From positions 91,490-155,489 of the forward strand of contig JAHHHI010000063.1 in NCBI GenBank assembly GCA_019359435.1: a stretch of DNA of 64,000 nt, in the 5' to 3' direction. Below the pieces are notes generated by a model. The model saw only the letters and a program-made list of their open reading frames with translations. It was not told the origin of the DNA and did not search any database. The translations under genes were made by a program, and so were the position numbers. Positions 17,701 to 25,434 of this stretch are shown piece after piece; the stretch's first letter is position 1; each line of letters opens with the position of its first letter. The DNA comes from Kaiparowitsia implicata GSE-PSE-MK54-09C (GTDB lineage: Bacteria > Cyanobacteriota > Cyanobacteriia > Elainellales > Elainellaceae).

Positions 17701-18349
17701 CATCCGCCAGCTCCAAGAGCATCAGCGAGAGATTAAGCAGCTCCCCAATGCGGGGGTGCCTGGTCAACTTCAGCAGGAGCTAGCGGAGGAGCTGAGCCAT
17801 CTAGGGCAGCGGCTAAACCGGGATGACTTTTACAGCCACGGTGCAGAGTTCAATACGCTGCTGACCAAGATGCAGACCGGCGTGCGCGATGCGGTCAATG
17901 CGCTGAGTGAGCAGCAGCAGCAGCGGGTGAAGCAGGGGGCCAAGGATTTAGAGCTGCTGCCCGACTGGCAGGCCCTGACCGAAGAAGAGAAAAACAACAT
18001 TCGCGCCGAGCTAGACAAACTGCTGAAGGGCAGCCCAGACAACCTGGCTGGCCTGCGCGACCTGATTGGGCGGGAATATTCCCTGAATATGACGGTGGAG
18101 CAGCAGAAGGGTAAGATTCAGCAGCTTGCCATTCAGCGACGGCAGGAGCAAGCTAAACCAGTTCCCATCGCTGGAGGCTCCAGTGTCCGAGAACTTGTCA
18201 CCAGTTTTGAGCAGTCTCTAACTATCCCAGCTCGGATTCGGTCTGTGGAAGAGTTAGTTCGCCTACTAGCTCAGCTACAGCAGATTAAAGATTCCCTAGG
18301 TGGCTATGCCAAGATTGACATCTCCATCAGTATCCAAGAGCAGGAATAA
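14711..18349 (+). CDS. brxC: BrxC BREX ATPase
   Basis: This 1212-residue protein is the large P-loop ATPase of BREX. Walker A lies near residues 74-82 (GFYGSGKSSL) and Walker B near 255-262 (HILFIIDEVGQY), with a sensor-like ILATAQQTL after it. Long helical regions, rich in Gln and Glu, follow to the C terminus (QEHQREIKQLPN, EQQQQRVKQGAKDLE). BrxC/PglY proteins are about 1200 residues and are essential for BREX. They are proposed to form an AAA+-like complex that links methylation to phage exclusion. The gene lies 32 bp after brxB and 9 bp before pglX, so all are one operon. Confidence 0.93.
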   Translation: MTIRTLFDPNRGLDRPIEKVITFAAKQEARLKAEISEYVVTDSIEDQFRKLLERMQLAMEAGGENETGVWVSGFYGSGKSSLTKYLGFAFDDRVQLDQVPFLKYLQDRFDTPQVKALLGTVAQRFPAAVVMLDLASEMLAGATMEDVSTVLYYKVLEWAGYSRNLKVATLERRIEQDERTEEFEATVKAQIPGMTWADIRNDPLAVDALIPQLAHEMYPALFPTPNAFSSSTDGFFQFEKDRVSEMIDLIRRKSGKQHILFIIDEVGQYIASRDNLILNLDGLAKNIKGQGDGKVWILATAQQTLTEDDPRASLNSDKLYKLKDRFPIQVDLEASDIKEICYRRLLGKSPSGEDALGQLFDTHGQALRHNTKLKDAKFYSADFDRTTFINLYPFLPAHFDILLRLLGALAKSTGGVGLRSAIKVIQDILIEEHNGHPPVADRTVGWLATTVTLYDSLEKDIRRAFPSVHYAAETTCTFYRDKPLHQEVAKSIAVLQILGNLPITVENVASLMHPAVDGVSRLEPVRQAVEAMLQEPQVPLSEKEGALSFLSEKLREIDVERSQIALRSVDVRSILNGGLRDSFDPLPRATLLGSLQVVTGLKVLSGSSVQGLAGDQHPVQTLVQFVDVTEYDAVRSATVEESRQRQAQTTIYALGRTDSEAQDLTEEIYRCQRIDELYRNDPDQEVRDYCKNQQVRAERLKITLQQKLQQSLYGGSFVFRGQMTGVSTLSQDLLESARKQLGEVADRVFDRYSEAPTRVETSQAERFLKQTNLSAITSALDPLDLVQVVSGQPQIQTSQKAIVSIRDYIDRNGTVEGKRLIDHFGDPPFGWSPDTLRYILAAMLVAGEITLRISGREVKAVGQQAIDALKTNKSFGKVGVGLRDYKPPMEVLGRACERLTELMGESVIPLEQDISKAALKQFPKYQRDFSPLSAKLAALGVAGADRLRSLTDELAEVLLSDASDAPERLGGEDSALYENLKWAREVAKALDNGLEGTIRQLQEHQREIKQLPNAGVPGQLQQELAEELSHLGQRLNRDDFYSHGAEFNTLLTKMQTGVRDAVNALSEQQQQRVKQGAKDLELLPDWQALTEEEKNNIRAELDKLLKGSPDNLAGLRDLIGREYSLNMTVEQQKGKIQQLAIQRRQEQAKPVPIAGGSSVRELVTSFEQSLTIPARIRSVEELVRLLAQLQQIKDSLGGYAKIDISISIQEQE

Positions 18350-18358
18350 CAGAGTTCC

Positions 18359-20416
18359 ATGGCGTTTGACCAAACGACTCGTAACCGACTACAGCGGTTT
18401 GTCAGCGATGGGCGATCGCTGTTAACCGAAGAGTTCACCCGCCAGCTTCAGAACGACTATGGACTGGATCCAATCGCTGGGGAGGTGACGATACTAGAGA
18501 ACCTGGCCCACCTGGACGATGGGCGGCGAGAGACAGCCCGTATTTTGCGGGCTACGCTGGCGCACTACCAGGCCAGCAGCCCAGAGGCCACCGTCAAAGA
18601 CCTGCTAGAGCGGATTGTGCGAGAGCAGGCATTTACAGTGCTAAATCGGCTGGCGGCGCTGCGCATGGCCGAGGCCCGCGAACTGCTGATCGAGTCGGTG
18701 GCGGCGGGGTATAGCTCCAAGGGGTTTCAGCTCTATGCACGGCTGGCGGGGACAGGGTTGGGGGAAACGGGCGATGCCTACCGCTGTTACCTGTTTAGTG
18801 TTTTTGATGAACTGGCGCTGGATCTGGCGGTGCTGTTTGATCGGTTTTCGCCCATGGGGCGGCTGTTTCCCCGCGAATCTGCCCTGCTGGACTTGCTGAA
18901 GCTGCTGAATGACCCGGAGCTGGCCGATCTGTGGGCCGAGGATGAAACCATCGGCTGGATCTATCAATATTTCAACTCGAAGGAAGAGCGCAAGCAAATG
19001 CGGGACGCCTCTGCGGCCCCTCGCAACAGCCGCGAACTGGCGGTACGCAACCAGTTTTTTACCCCCCGCTATGTGGTGGAGTTTTTGGTAGACAATACCC
19101 TGGGCCGCCTCTGGTATGAGATGACCCAGGGCGAAACTGCGCTGAAGGCAAGTTGCCAATATCTGGTGCGGCGTCCAACAGAGATTTTCTTGGCAGAGGG
19201 AAAAGCCGCTCCAGAGCCAACCGATACTGGAGAGGAGTTGAGCCAGGCAGACCTGCTGAAGCAGCCAGTACATATTCCCTTTCGGCCTCTGAAAGATCCT
19301 AGAGAGCTGCGGATGCTCGACCCGGCCTGCGGCTCAATGCATTTTGGCCTCTATGCCTTTGATCTGTACGAGCGCATCTATGGGGAAGCATGGGAACTGG
19401 AGCAGCAGTCTCGAAGGTTGACGCGCAGTGGGGAACTGAAGCCGCTGGCGAAAACCTACGACAGCAAAGAGGACTTCCTACGAGATGTGCCGCGTCTCAT
19501 CATTGAGTACAACATTCACGGCGTGGATATTGACCCCCGTGCGGCTCAGATTGCGGGGTTATCGCTGTGGCTGCGATCGCAAAAAAGCTGGCAAGCCCAG
19601 GGGCTCAAGTCCAAAGACCGGCCTCAAATTAGGCGCTCTAACATTGTCTGTGCCGAACCGATGCCTGGCGAAGAGGTGCTACTGAGCGAGTTCATTGAGA
19701 CCTACCTCTCGGCCACAGCGGAGCAGCAGCTGGTGGGGCAACTGGTGCGGCGGGTATTTGCCGCGATGACGCTGGCTGGGGAAGCCGGATCGCTGCTACA
19801 AATTGAGCGAGAAATCAGTGACGACATTCAATCGGCTAAGCAGCAGTGGCTCAACCGCCCCGAAGGTGAACAGCTCAAGCTACTTGAGCTAGAGGCTGAT
19901 CGCCCCAGGCAGCAGAGCCTGCCCCTGTCGGTGGAAGACATTACCGACGATCGCTTTTGGCTCAAAATCGAAGATGAAATCTACACCGCCCTAGAGCGCT
20001 ATGCCGCCACTGCCGAGGGCACTGGACGGTTTCAGCGGCGGTTGTTTGCCGAGGATGCCGCCCGTGGGTTTGCTTTTATCGACCTGTGCCGTAAGCGCTA
20101 CAGCGTCATGCTGATGAATCCGCCCTTTGGGGCTGGGAGCCTGCAAACTAAGTCGATGCTGGCGGTGGCTTACCCTCGCACCAAAAATGATGTCTATGCC
20201 GCTTTTGTGGAGCGGGGGCTGCAACTGTTGGAGGTGGCGGGCAACCTGGGGGCGATCACCTCGCGGACGGGCTTTTTTCTGTCGTCGTTTCAGAAATGGC
20301 GGGAGGAGATTTTGCTAAAAGAGGCTCAGCCGACGGTGTTTGCCGACCTGGGCTATGGCGTGCTGGATGCGGCTATGGTGGAGACAGCGGCCTATTGTTT
20401 GTCGAAGGTTGCCTGA
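18359..20416 (+). CDS. pglX: PglX N-terminal half: adenine-specific methyltransferase catalytic part
   Basis: The 685-residue product is the helical N-terminal and catalytic portion of BREX PglX. It contains an FFTPRYVVEFLVDNTLG segment (about 226-242), SAM-binding motif I as LDPACGSMHFG (about 318-328) and catalytic motif IV NPPFG (about 588-592). It ends at VETAAYCLSKVA, where intact PglX proteins (about 1200 residues) continue into the target-recognition part. That part is present as a separate gene at 22056-24125. PglX methylates the host BREX motif and is also needed for exclusion. Whether the halves reassemble is unknown. The stop is a clean TGA, not a visible frameshift into the second half. 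Confidence 0.88.
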   Translation: MAFDQTTRNRLQRFVSDGRSLLTEEFTRQLQNDYGLDPIAGEVTILENLAHLDDGRRETARILRATLAHYQASSPEATVKDLLERIVREQAFTVLNRLAALRMAEARELLIESVAAGYSSKGFQLYARLAGTGLGETGDAYRCYLFSVFDELALDLAVLFDRFSPMGRLFPRESALLDLLKLLNDPELADLWAEDETIGWIYQYFNSKEERKQMRDASAAPRNSRELAVRNQFFTPRYVVEFLVDNTLGRLWYEMTQGETALKASCQYLVRRPTEIFLAEGKAAPEPTDTGEELSQADLLKQPVHIPFRPLKDPRELRMLDPACGSMHFGLYAFDLYERIYGEAWELEQQSRRLTRSGELKPLAKTYDSKEDFLRDVPRLIIEYNIHGVDIDPRAAQIAGLSLWLRSQKSWQAQGLKSKDRPQIRRSNIVCAEPMPGEEVLLSEFIETYLSATAEQQLVGQLVRRVFAAMTLAGEAGSLLQIEREISDDIQSAKQQWLNRPEGEQLKLLELEADRPRQQSLPLSVEDITDDRFWLKIEDEIYTALERYAATAEGTGRFQRRLFAEDAARGFAFIDLCRKRYSVMLMNPPFGAGSLQTKSMLAVAYPRTKNDVYAAFVERGLQLLEVAGNLGAITSRTGFFLSSFQKWREEILLKEAQPTVFADLGYGVLDAAMVETAAYCLSKVA

Positions 20417-20529
20417 GCATTCGCTACAAGGAGAAATTAACGGTGCCAGAACTCAATTGCTTACTTGTCAAATGTGAAGGCACAATTTCTGGATAACCTT
20501 ACCCACCGCAGTGATGAGGAAATCGACCT

Positions 20530-20778
20530 ATGACAGCCATCCTTACCAATCATCCAATTGCTCAGACCTTTACGGCCATTCTGTATTGGGAAGAGGACGT
20601 TTACGTGGCAGAGTGCCCTGAGGTCGGTACCGCTAGCCAAGGTAACACTGTTGAAGAAGCCCTTGCCAATTTGCAAGAGGCGACTGAGCTATATCTTGAA
20701 GAATTTCCAATGCCGACAGTAACCCGACGGTTGATTACGACGTTTGAGGTGCCCTATGCCCAAGCTGCCAAGGGTTAA
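20530..20778 (+). CDS. hicB: HicB-type antitoxin
   Basis: This 82-residue protein fits the HicB antitoxin fold. It has an N-terminal beta segment (FTAILYWEEDVYVAECPEV), then the family's typical TASQGNTVEEALANLQEATELYLEE stretch (SQGNTVEEALANL), and a short tail. HicB proteins block the RNase HicA and often repress their own operon. It overlaps the HicA gene by 23 bp. Order hicB-hicA is the less common one but is frequent in cyanobacteria. The pair lies between the two halves of pglX and would penalise loss of this insert. Confidence 0.85.
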   Translation: MTAILTNHPIAQTFTAILYWEEDVYVAECPEVGTASQGNTVEEALANLQEATELYLEEFPMPTVTRRLITTFEVPYAQAAKG

Positions 20779-21007
20779 AGCGAGTGAGGTAATTCGAGCG
20801 TTAGAGCGACTGGGTTTTGTACAAACCCGACAGAAGGGCAGCCATATTGTTATGAAAAAGAGAGTTTTTTTGCCTACAGAACCACCAGAGGAAATTGAAA
20901 TTGGCTGTGTGGTGCCTTTGCATCAAAAAACGCTGGCCATTGGCACCCTAAAAAGTATCCTCAAGCAGGCGGGGGTTACTGTCGAAGAGTTTACGGAAAA
21001 CCTATAG
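20756..21007 (+). CDS. hicA: HicA-type mRNA interferase toxin
   Basis: The chosen start is ATG 20756 (MPKLPRVKASEVI); the open frame begins slightly earlier at a TTG. The 83-residue product has the HicA double-stranded RNA-binding-like fold: helix ASEVIRALERLGF, then TRQKGSHIVMKK with the catalytic histidine (GSH, residue about 29), and a C-terminal VVPLHQKTLAIGTLKSILKQAGV segment. It should cleave mRNA unless bound by the adjacent HicB. All key parts appear intact, so the pair is probably functional. Confidence 0.88.
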   Translation: MPKLPRVKASEVIRALERLGFVQTRQKGSHIVMKKRVFLPTEPPEEIEIGCVVPLHQKTLAIGTLKSILKQAGVTVEEFTENL

Positions 21008-21014
21008 AGCTACC

Positions 21015-21254
21015 ATGAGTTTAGTTATATCAGATGACATTATTAGGGCCAGTGGCTTATCCGAGGCCGAGCTTTTGCTGGAAATTATTGTCCTTCTATT
21101 TCAACAAGAGAAGCTGAGCTTAGGCAAAGCTAGCGAAATCCTCAGAATGCCTCAAATTCATTTCCAGAGATTGCTGGCTGATCGCGGAATCTGTGTTCAT
21201 TATGATGTTGCCGATTTCCAGGAAGACTTGCAGCATCTCAGTGAAAAAGGCTAG
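21015..21254 (+). CDS. UPF0175 family protein (putative antitoxin)
   Basis: This 79-residue protein matches UPF0175. It starts with SLVISDDIIRASGLSEAEL, then the family's ELLLEIIVLLFQQEKLSLGKASEIL helix pair, and the HFQRLLADRGI segment with an HTH-like look. UPF0175 proteins are usually the antitoxin partner of a DUF3368 PIN-type toxin gene downstream. No DUF3368 gene follows here, so it may be an orphan antitoxin. It lies 7 bp after hicA and 28 bp before the next small gene. Confidence 0.75.
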   Translation: MSLVISDDIIRASGLSEAELLLEIIVLLFQQEKLSLGKASEILRMPQIHFQRLLADRGICVHYDVADFQEDLQHLSEKG

Positions 21255-21282
21255 CTATAAGGTCTTTGAGTGAAGGTGAAAA

Positions 21283-21549
21283 TTGATGAATAATCAACTG
21301 ATTGATGGCTTAGTTCAAACAATACTTTCGCTCTCCCTAGAAGAGCGCCAACTACTGCTAAAGCGTATTCAAGACGCACAAACCCGTGATGAGATTCACC
21401 AAAAGCTGCATCATTACGAGCAGCAGTACAGCATGACCAGTGAACAGTTTTATCAGCAGTTCTTAACGGGTGAGCTAGGAGACGCTGCCGACTATGTTGA
21501 CTGGGCAGGCTTCTACGAAATGTTGCAGCCGCAGCCGGTGGCGAGCTAG
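21283..21549 (+). CDS. Small helical protein, probable antitoxin partner of TumE-like toxin
   Basis: The 88-residue product is helical. It begins with NNQLIDGLVQTILSLSLEERQLLLKRI, a pattern common in short antitoxins, and ends with an acidic-aromatic patch (DYVDWAGFYEMLQ). It lies 6 bp upstream of the TumE-like gene, the expected place for the antitoxin. I do not recognise a specific family with confidence. The pairing is inferred from size, spacing and neighbour. Confidence 0.5.
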   Translation: MMNNQLIDGLVQTILSLSLEERQLLLKRIQDAQTRDEIHQKLHHYEQQYSMTSEQFYQQFLTGELGDAADYVDWAGFYEMLQPQPVAS

Positions 21550-21555
21550 ATAAAA

Positions 21556-21942
21556 ATGTCTCCCCCTGACTATCTGGCGACCATTAAAGAAGCTCTAACC
21601 CGCAGTCCGGTTGTGCAGGAGTGGATAATTGTCAACGAAGTGGCTTTATTAGAACGAGGGCACTTTCGGGTTCGACTGACTTTGTCGAATGGAGATTTTG
21701 TAGAAGCATCTGAGTTTTTCTATATCTGCAAAGATGGCATAGAGCAACAGCGCTACCGCTATCAGTGGATGGATGCTAAGCAACAGCAACTCAAAAAGCG
21801 TTGGGATAATGCGCCCCATTTCCCCAACATCGAGACGTTTCCCCACCATGTGCATGTCAATCAAGAAGACAACGTCTTACCCAGCCAGATGTTTGGTATT
21901 CCTCAACTGATTACTCTCCTAGAACAAGAACTCTCTCCCTGA
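21556..21942 (+). CDS. TumE/DUF6516-type toxin
   Basis: This 128-residue protein has the pattern I associate with the TumE (DUF6516) toxin family. A central beta sheet reads FRVRLTLSNGDFVEASEFFYI, followed by QQRYRYQWMDAKQQQLKKRWDNAPHFP and the histidine-rich ETFPHHVHV motif (residues about 93-101). The C terminus is a helix (QLITLLEQELS). The family is annotated as toxin of toxin-antitoxin pairs; its activity is not well established. The small gene just upstream is the likely antitoxin. It is the last gene of the cassette that splits pglX. Confidence 0.65.
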   Translation: MSPPDYLATIKEALTRSPVVQEWIIVNEVALLERGHFRVRLTLSNGDFVEASEFFYICKDGIEQQRYRYQWMDAKQQQLKKRWDNAPHFPNIETFPHHVHVNQEDNVLPSQMFGIPQLITLLEQELSP

Positions 21943-21955
21943 GTAGAAGTTGTCA

Positions 21956-22023
21956 GCGATCAGTGGCCAGTGATTAGTGGCCAGGTTGCTGATCTGCTCA
22001 CTAGCCACTGCGCACTGATCACT
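21956..22023. repeat. Degenerate GATCAGTG-type repeat with imperfect inverted repeat
   Basis: The stretch between the TumE-like stop and the second pglX fragment is built from variants of AGTGGCCAGTGATTAGTGG. Arms AGTGATTAGTG (21969-21979) and CACTGATCACT (22013-22023) pair at 10 of 11 positions. Similar low-complexity CAGTG-type repeats are common in cyanobacterial intergenic DNA. It ends 32 bp before the ATG at 22056 and probably marks a junction of the inserted cassette. Confidence 0.55.
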
Positions 22024-22055
22024 TTCTTCCCACTGCTCACCGCAAGCTGCCGACT

Positions 22056-24125
22056 ATGAACACCCTCTTCTTTCGCCTGCTCGATGCCGAAGACAAAGGC
22101 ACCACCTTACAAGAAGCCATTGCTGCCTTGTCGCAGAACCCAACGCCAGAAGCATTTGCAGTGAATCCTGAATCGTTTGAGCAAGTGCCGGGAGCACCTT
22201 TTGCCTATTGGGTGAGTGATGCAGTTAAGAAGACGTTTAACAGACTACCTTTATTAGAAAGCGAAAGAATAAACGGAAGGGTTGGACTGCAATCATCTGA
22301 TGATTTTAGGTTTTTACGCCTCAAGTGGGAAATAAATGGTTCAAGATGCTCGAAAACAGAAACTCATGGAGCTTGGTGTACCTTCGCAAAAGGAGGTGAA
22401 CATTCTTATTTCTATTCTTTTCATCATTTGGTAATTAATTGGGGTATTGATGGAGAAGAAATTAAATCTTGGGCTGGCTCACTATACAACAAATCTCATT
22501 GGTCTAGAATAATTAAAAATACCGACTTTTATTTTAGACCCGGTCTGACTTGGTCAAGCCGAACTACTAGTGGCTTGAGTGTTCGAACTATGCCTTCTCA
22601 ATGTATTTTTGCTCATAAAGGGCCAGCTATTTTTATGAGAGGAGATAATTCATTAGACCTTTTATCATTACTATCTATTCTTAACAGCAAAGCTTTTCAT
22701 TTACTCATTGAGCTTCAGCTCGCAGCAGCAGACGCAGCAGCACGTTCCTACGAAGTAGGTTTGCTTCAGCAGACACCTATTCCTCAATTCACTTTGGAAT
22801 TAACTAAGAAATTGGCGACTCTCGCTCGTCGCGCTTGGTCTCTCAAACGCAGTCTTGACACCATCACCCAAACCTCCCACGCCTTCATCCTTCCCGCCCT
22901 ACTGCAAGTCCAGGGTGCCACCCTCAGCCAGCGCGCCCAAGCCTGGGCCACCACCGTCGCCACCACCGAGCAAGAGCTAGCCCAAATCCAAGCCGAAATC
23001 GATGCCCTCGCCTTTGACCTCTACGGCATCAGCCCCGAAGAAGTGGGGGTAGGAGAGCAGGCAGCAGGCAGTATGCAGCAGGCAGAAGGGGAGATAGAGC
23101 AGGCAGACTCCGAACTGCCCACTTCCGAAGACGACGAAGACGACACCACCGAATCCGCCGACCTCCCCTCCCTCGTCCATGGCCTGATCGAATACGCCCT
23201 CGGCGTTGCCCTCGGTCGCTTTGACCTCCGCCTCGCCACTGGCGAACATTCCCATACCCCCGAACCCGAACCCTTCGATCCCCTCCCCACCTGCTCCCCC
23301 GGCATGTTGGTCACCGCCGATGGCTTACCCCCCACTTCTGCCGAAGCACTGCCCCCCAACTACCCCATCGACATCCCCTTCAACGGCATCCTCGTAGACG
23401 ACGAAGGCCACCCCAGCGACATCATCACCCCCATCCGCCAGGTGCTCGACCTGATCTGGGGCGACCAAGCTGGCGACATCGAGCAAGAAGCCTGTCAAAT
23501 CCTCAGAGTCTCCAGCCTGCGCGACTACATCGCTAAACCCAGCGCCTTCTTCGCCGAGCACCTCAGCCGCTACTCTAAAAGCCGCCGCCAGGCCCCCATC
23601 TACTGGCCCCTCTCCACCCGCTCCGGCGGTTACACCCTCTGGCTCTACTACCACCGCCTCACCGACCAAACCCTCTACACCTGCATCAACGACTTTGTAG
23701 AGCCCAAACTGCACCAGGTCAACCAGGCCACCACCCAGCTCCGCAGCCAAACCAGCCGCAACCGCGACGAAGACAAACGCCTCGAAACCCTCCAAACCCT
23801 AGAGCTAGAACTCATCGACCTCCGCGACGAACTGCTCCGCATCGCCCAGCTGCCCTACAAACCCAACCTCAACGACGGCGTCCAAATCACCGCCGCCCCC
23901 CTCTGGCCGCTCTTTGGCCTCAAAAAGTGGCAGACCAAACTCAAAGACACCTGGAAGAAGCTGGGAAAAGGTGACTACGACTGGGCACACCTGGCCTACG
24001 CCATCTGGCCCGACCGAGTGCGCGAGAAGTGTAAGGGGGATAAGTCGCTGGCCATAGCTCATGACCTCGAAGCACTCTACGAGGCCCCGCCCGAGAAACC
24101 CAAAAAGAGCCGCCGCAAAGGTTAG
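22056..24125 (+). CDS. pglX: PglX C-terminal half: target recognition and C-terminal domains
   Basis: The 689-residue product begins NTLFFRLLDAEDKG, the kind of sequence that directly follows the VETAAY region in intact PglX. No methyltransferase motif is present. Residues about 50-245 (GAPFAYWVSD to AAARSYEVGLLQQTPIPQF) form the DNA-target-recognition segment. The rest carries a conserved C-terminal part (GQDWAHLAY-like DYDWAHLAYAIWPDRVREK). A low-complexity Gln/Glu/Ala insertion (residues about 328-375) is encoded by near-repeated GCAGGCAG units. No Shine-Dalgarno sequence is evident before the ATG. The recognition segment is AT-rich (23 of 60 G+C in 22441-22500) while the C-terminal part is GC-rich (39 of 60 in 23401-23460), which suggests a recombined recognition domain. 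Confidence 0.82.
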   Translation: MNTLFFRLLDAEDKGTTLQEAIAALSQNPTPEAFAVNPESFEQVPGAPFAYWVSDAVKKTFNRLPLLESERINGRVGLQSSDDFRFLRLKWEINGSRCSKTETHGAWCTFAKGGEHSYFYSFHHLVINWGIDGEEIKSWAGSLYNKSHWSRIIKNTDFYFRPGLTWSSRTTSGLSVRTMPSQCIFAHKGPAIFMRGDNSLDLLSLLSILNSKAFHLLIELQLAAADAAARSYEVGLLQQTPIPQFTLELTKKLATLARRAWSLKRSLDTITQTSHAFILPALLQVQGATLSQRAQAWATTVATTEQELAQIQAEIDALAFDLYGISPEEVGVGEQAAGSMQQAEGEIEQADSELPTSEDDEDDTTESADLPSLVHGLIEYALGVALGRFDLRLATGEHSHTPEPEPFDPLPTCSPGMLVTADGLPPTSAEALPPNYPIDIPFNGILVDDEGHPSDIITPIRQVLDLIWGDQAGDIEQEACQILRVSSLRDYIAKPSAFFAEHLSRYSKSRRQAPIYWPLSTRSGGYTLWLYYHRLTDQTLYTCINDFVEPKLHQVNQATTQLRSQTSRNRDEDKRLETLQTLELELIDLRDELLRIAQLPYKPNLNDGVQITAAPLWPLFGLKKWQTKLKDTWKKLGKGDYDWAHLAYAIWPDRVREKCKGDKSLAIAHDLEALYEAPPEKPKKSRRKG

Positions 24126-24151
24126 CGGCACATAATAGGGCATTTCCCCCG

Positions 24152-24784
24152 ATGCCGGATACTATATACTCAGCATCTATCGAAACTGAGCTTATGACTG
24201 GTAATGCTGACGAACCGAATCAGGCAAGCGGGTCGCTAGCCTTTCTTAATTCATTTTGGGCTGACTTATCTAAGCAAGAAAAAATTATTCTCGGTGCTCC
24301 CTCAGTTCTTCTCATTACAGTCCTTTGGAATTTGGATAAATTTCCAGAGGATCTCAAATCTCTAGCGGTTGTAACTGCTGTATGTGTCTTTGTGGTTGCA
24401 TGGTTAATTGTCCTCGCAACCCAGTGGAGGAGAAGTAAGAATCGCAATTACTCCTTAGCTCGCGAAAGAGACTTAATCATAGAAAATTGGAATACTCGAT
24501 ATGAACAAATGCATGAACTCAGGAAGAAGGTAACTAAAATTCAAAAAGATTTAGAGTCTTTAGTGCAGGAGGGAAGGCTGGAACTGCATAACCAATCCTT
24601 AATCGACCTCAGCGCATTAGTTTCAGAAATCGATAAATACATAGACACAACTAATCGCAGAGTTTTAGAAATTGAGCAGTCAGAGGAAGTGGTTAAAACT
24701 CCTGAAGAAAACCAAGCCATTGTTGACATGCTCAAGAGCCAAGCACCAACTGAAACTATTCCTAATCGCTCAATTTCTGAGTAA
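24152..24784 (+). CDS. Membrane-anchored coiled-coil protein of unknown function
   Basis: The 210-residue protein has two predicted membrane segments close together (IILGAPSVLLITVLW, about 45-60, and LAVVTAVCVFVVAWLIVLA, about 72-90). A long basic then acidic coiled coil follows (residues about 100-190, including MHELRKKVTKIQKDLESL). No enzymatic motif is visible. It lies 26 bp after the pglX C-terminal half on the same strand and is AT-rich. It could be an accessory of the defence island, for example a membrane effector or anchor, but nothing specific supports that. Confidence 0.5.
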   Translation: MPDTIYSASIETELMTGNADEPNQASGSLAFLNSFWADLSKQEKIILGAPSVLLITVLWNLDKFPEDLKSLAVVTAVCVFVVAWLIVLATQWRRSKNRNYSLARERDLIIENWNTRYEQMHELRKKVTKIQKDLESLVQEGRLELHNQSLIDLSALVSEIDKYIDTTNRRVLEIEQSEEVVKTPEENQAIVDMLKSQAPTETIPNRSISE

Positions 24785-25232
24785 ATTCTTTAGCTAAGTA
24801 TTCATAGTAATGGGCAGATGCTGGAACGTCTCCGCTCTTAGCTTTATATTGAAAAACCCGTATGAAAATATTTTTAGGATGACCAAGTCCAGCTTTTACA
24901 CCTGCCCTCAGGAATGGTCGAACCCCCCATTTATCAAGCACATCATATGTGCCAGCAATCATGGCATGTTTCACCAATTCATCGAAGTAAGTTATAGCCT
25001 CGCCTTCGCTGCCTTTGGGGATTAAGCATCCTTGTCGATGAAGGTTGCCAAAAAGTTCATCAAGACGTTTGAGGTAGGCTGCTGAGCCCAACGCATAATT
25101 AGTTTGCTCTTCAAGCAGTTTCTCCCGGTATTTAGCCAAGTTTTGCTTGACCGTAGGGGCCGCTTGGCAATTCACGTGCTGAATCTGGCGTTCTAAAGCA
25201 TCCATGGCGTTTCTAAATTCGTTCCAGTTCAT
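24762..25232 (-). CDS. Hypothetical protein, antisense within the BREX island
   Basis: The 156-residue protein is the only minus-strand gene between brxE and brxL apart from none in the IS element. It is helical in its first half (NWNEFRNAMDALERQIQHV, YREKLLEEQTNYALG) and has a basic middle (PFLRAGVKAGLGHPKNIFI). It ends in a patch with Tyr and Lys. I do not recognise the family. Its 3' end overlaps the coiled-coil gene by 23 bp, tail to tail. The start at 25232 is one of few choices; a second Met is at residue 10. Confidence 0.5.
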   Translation of the reverse strand: MNWNEFRNAMDALERQIQHVNCQAAPTVKQNLAKYREKLLEEQTNYALGSAAYLKRLDELFGNLHRQGCLIPKGSEGEAITYFDELVKHAMIAGTYDVLDKWGVRPFLRAGVKAGLGHPKNIFIRVFQYKAKSGDVPASAHYYEYLAKEFTQKLSD

Positions 25233-25434
25233 CAGCCGGTTGCCTCATAACAATCTTCATACCCGTCTTTCTCGTGCATCCTTGACAGATCAGGACAGAT
25301 CAGATCAGCACGATTAGAAACTTGATGAAGATTGCAGGCTATCCGGCAAATCTTATCTACAGCATCATAGTACAATTGAACTAGAGTTGCGTGAAAACCT
25401 CATAATTTTTAGCAAATCCTGGGCAGGGCACTTA

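Noticed and set aside
18641..19273. 210-codon antisense frame within pglX
   Set aside because: It lies opposite well-conserved methyltransferase sequence and has shadow-type composition (His/Gln/Arg-rich).
21956..22023. Possible CRISPR-like repeat array
   Set aside because: The units vary in length and sequence, there are no uniform spacers and no cas genes nearby.
20417..22055. Assembly error as the cause of the split pglX
   Set aside because: The inserted segment holds several intact small genes in normal operon spacing, so a true insertion is more likely; read support would settle it.
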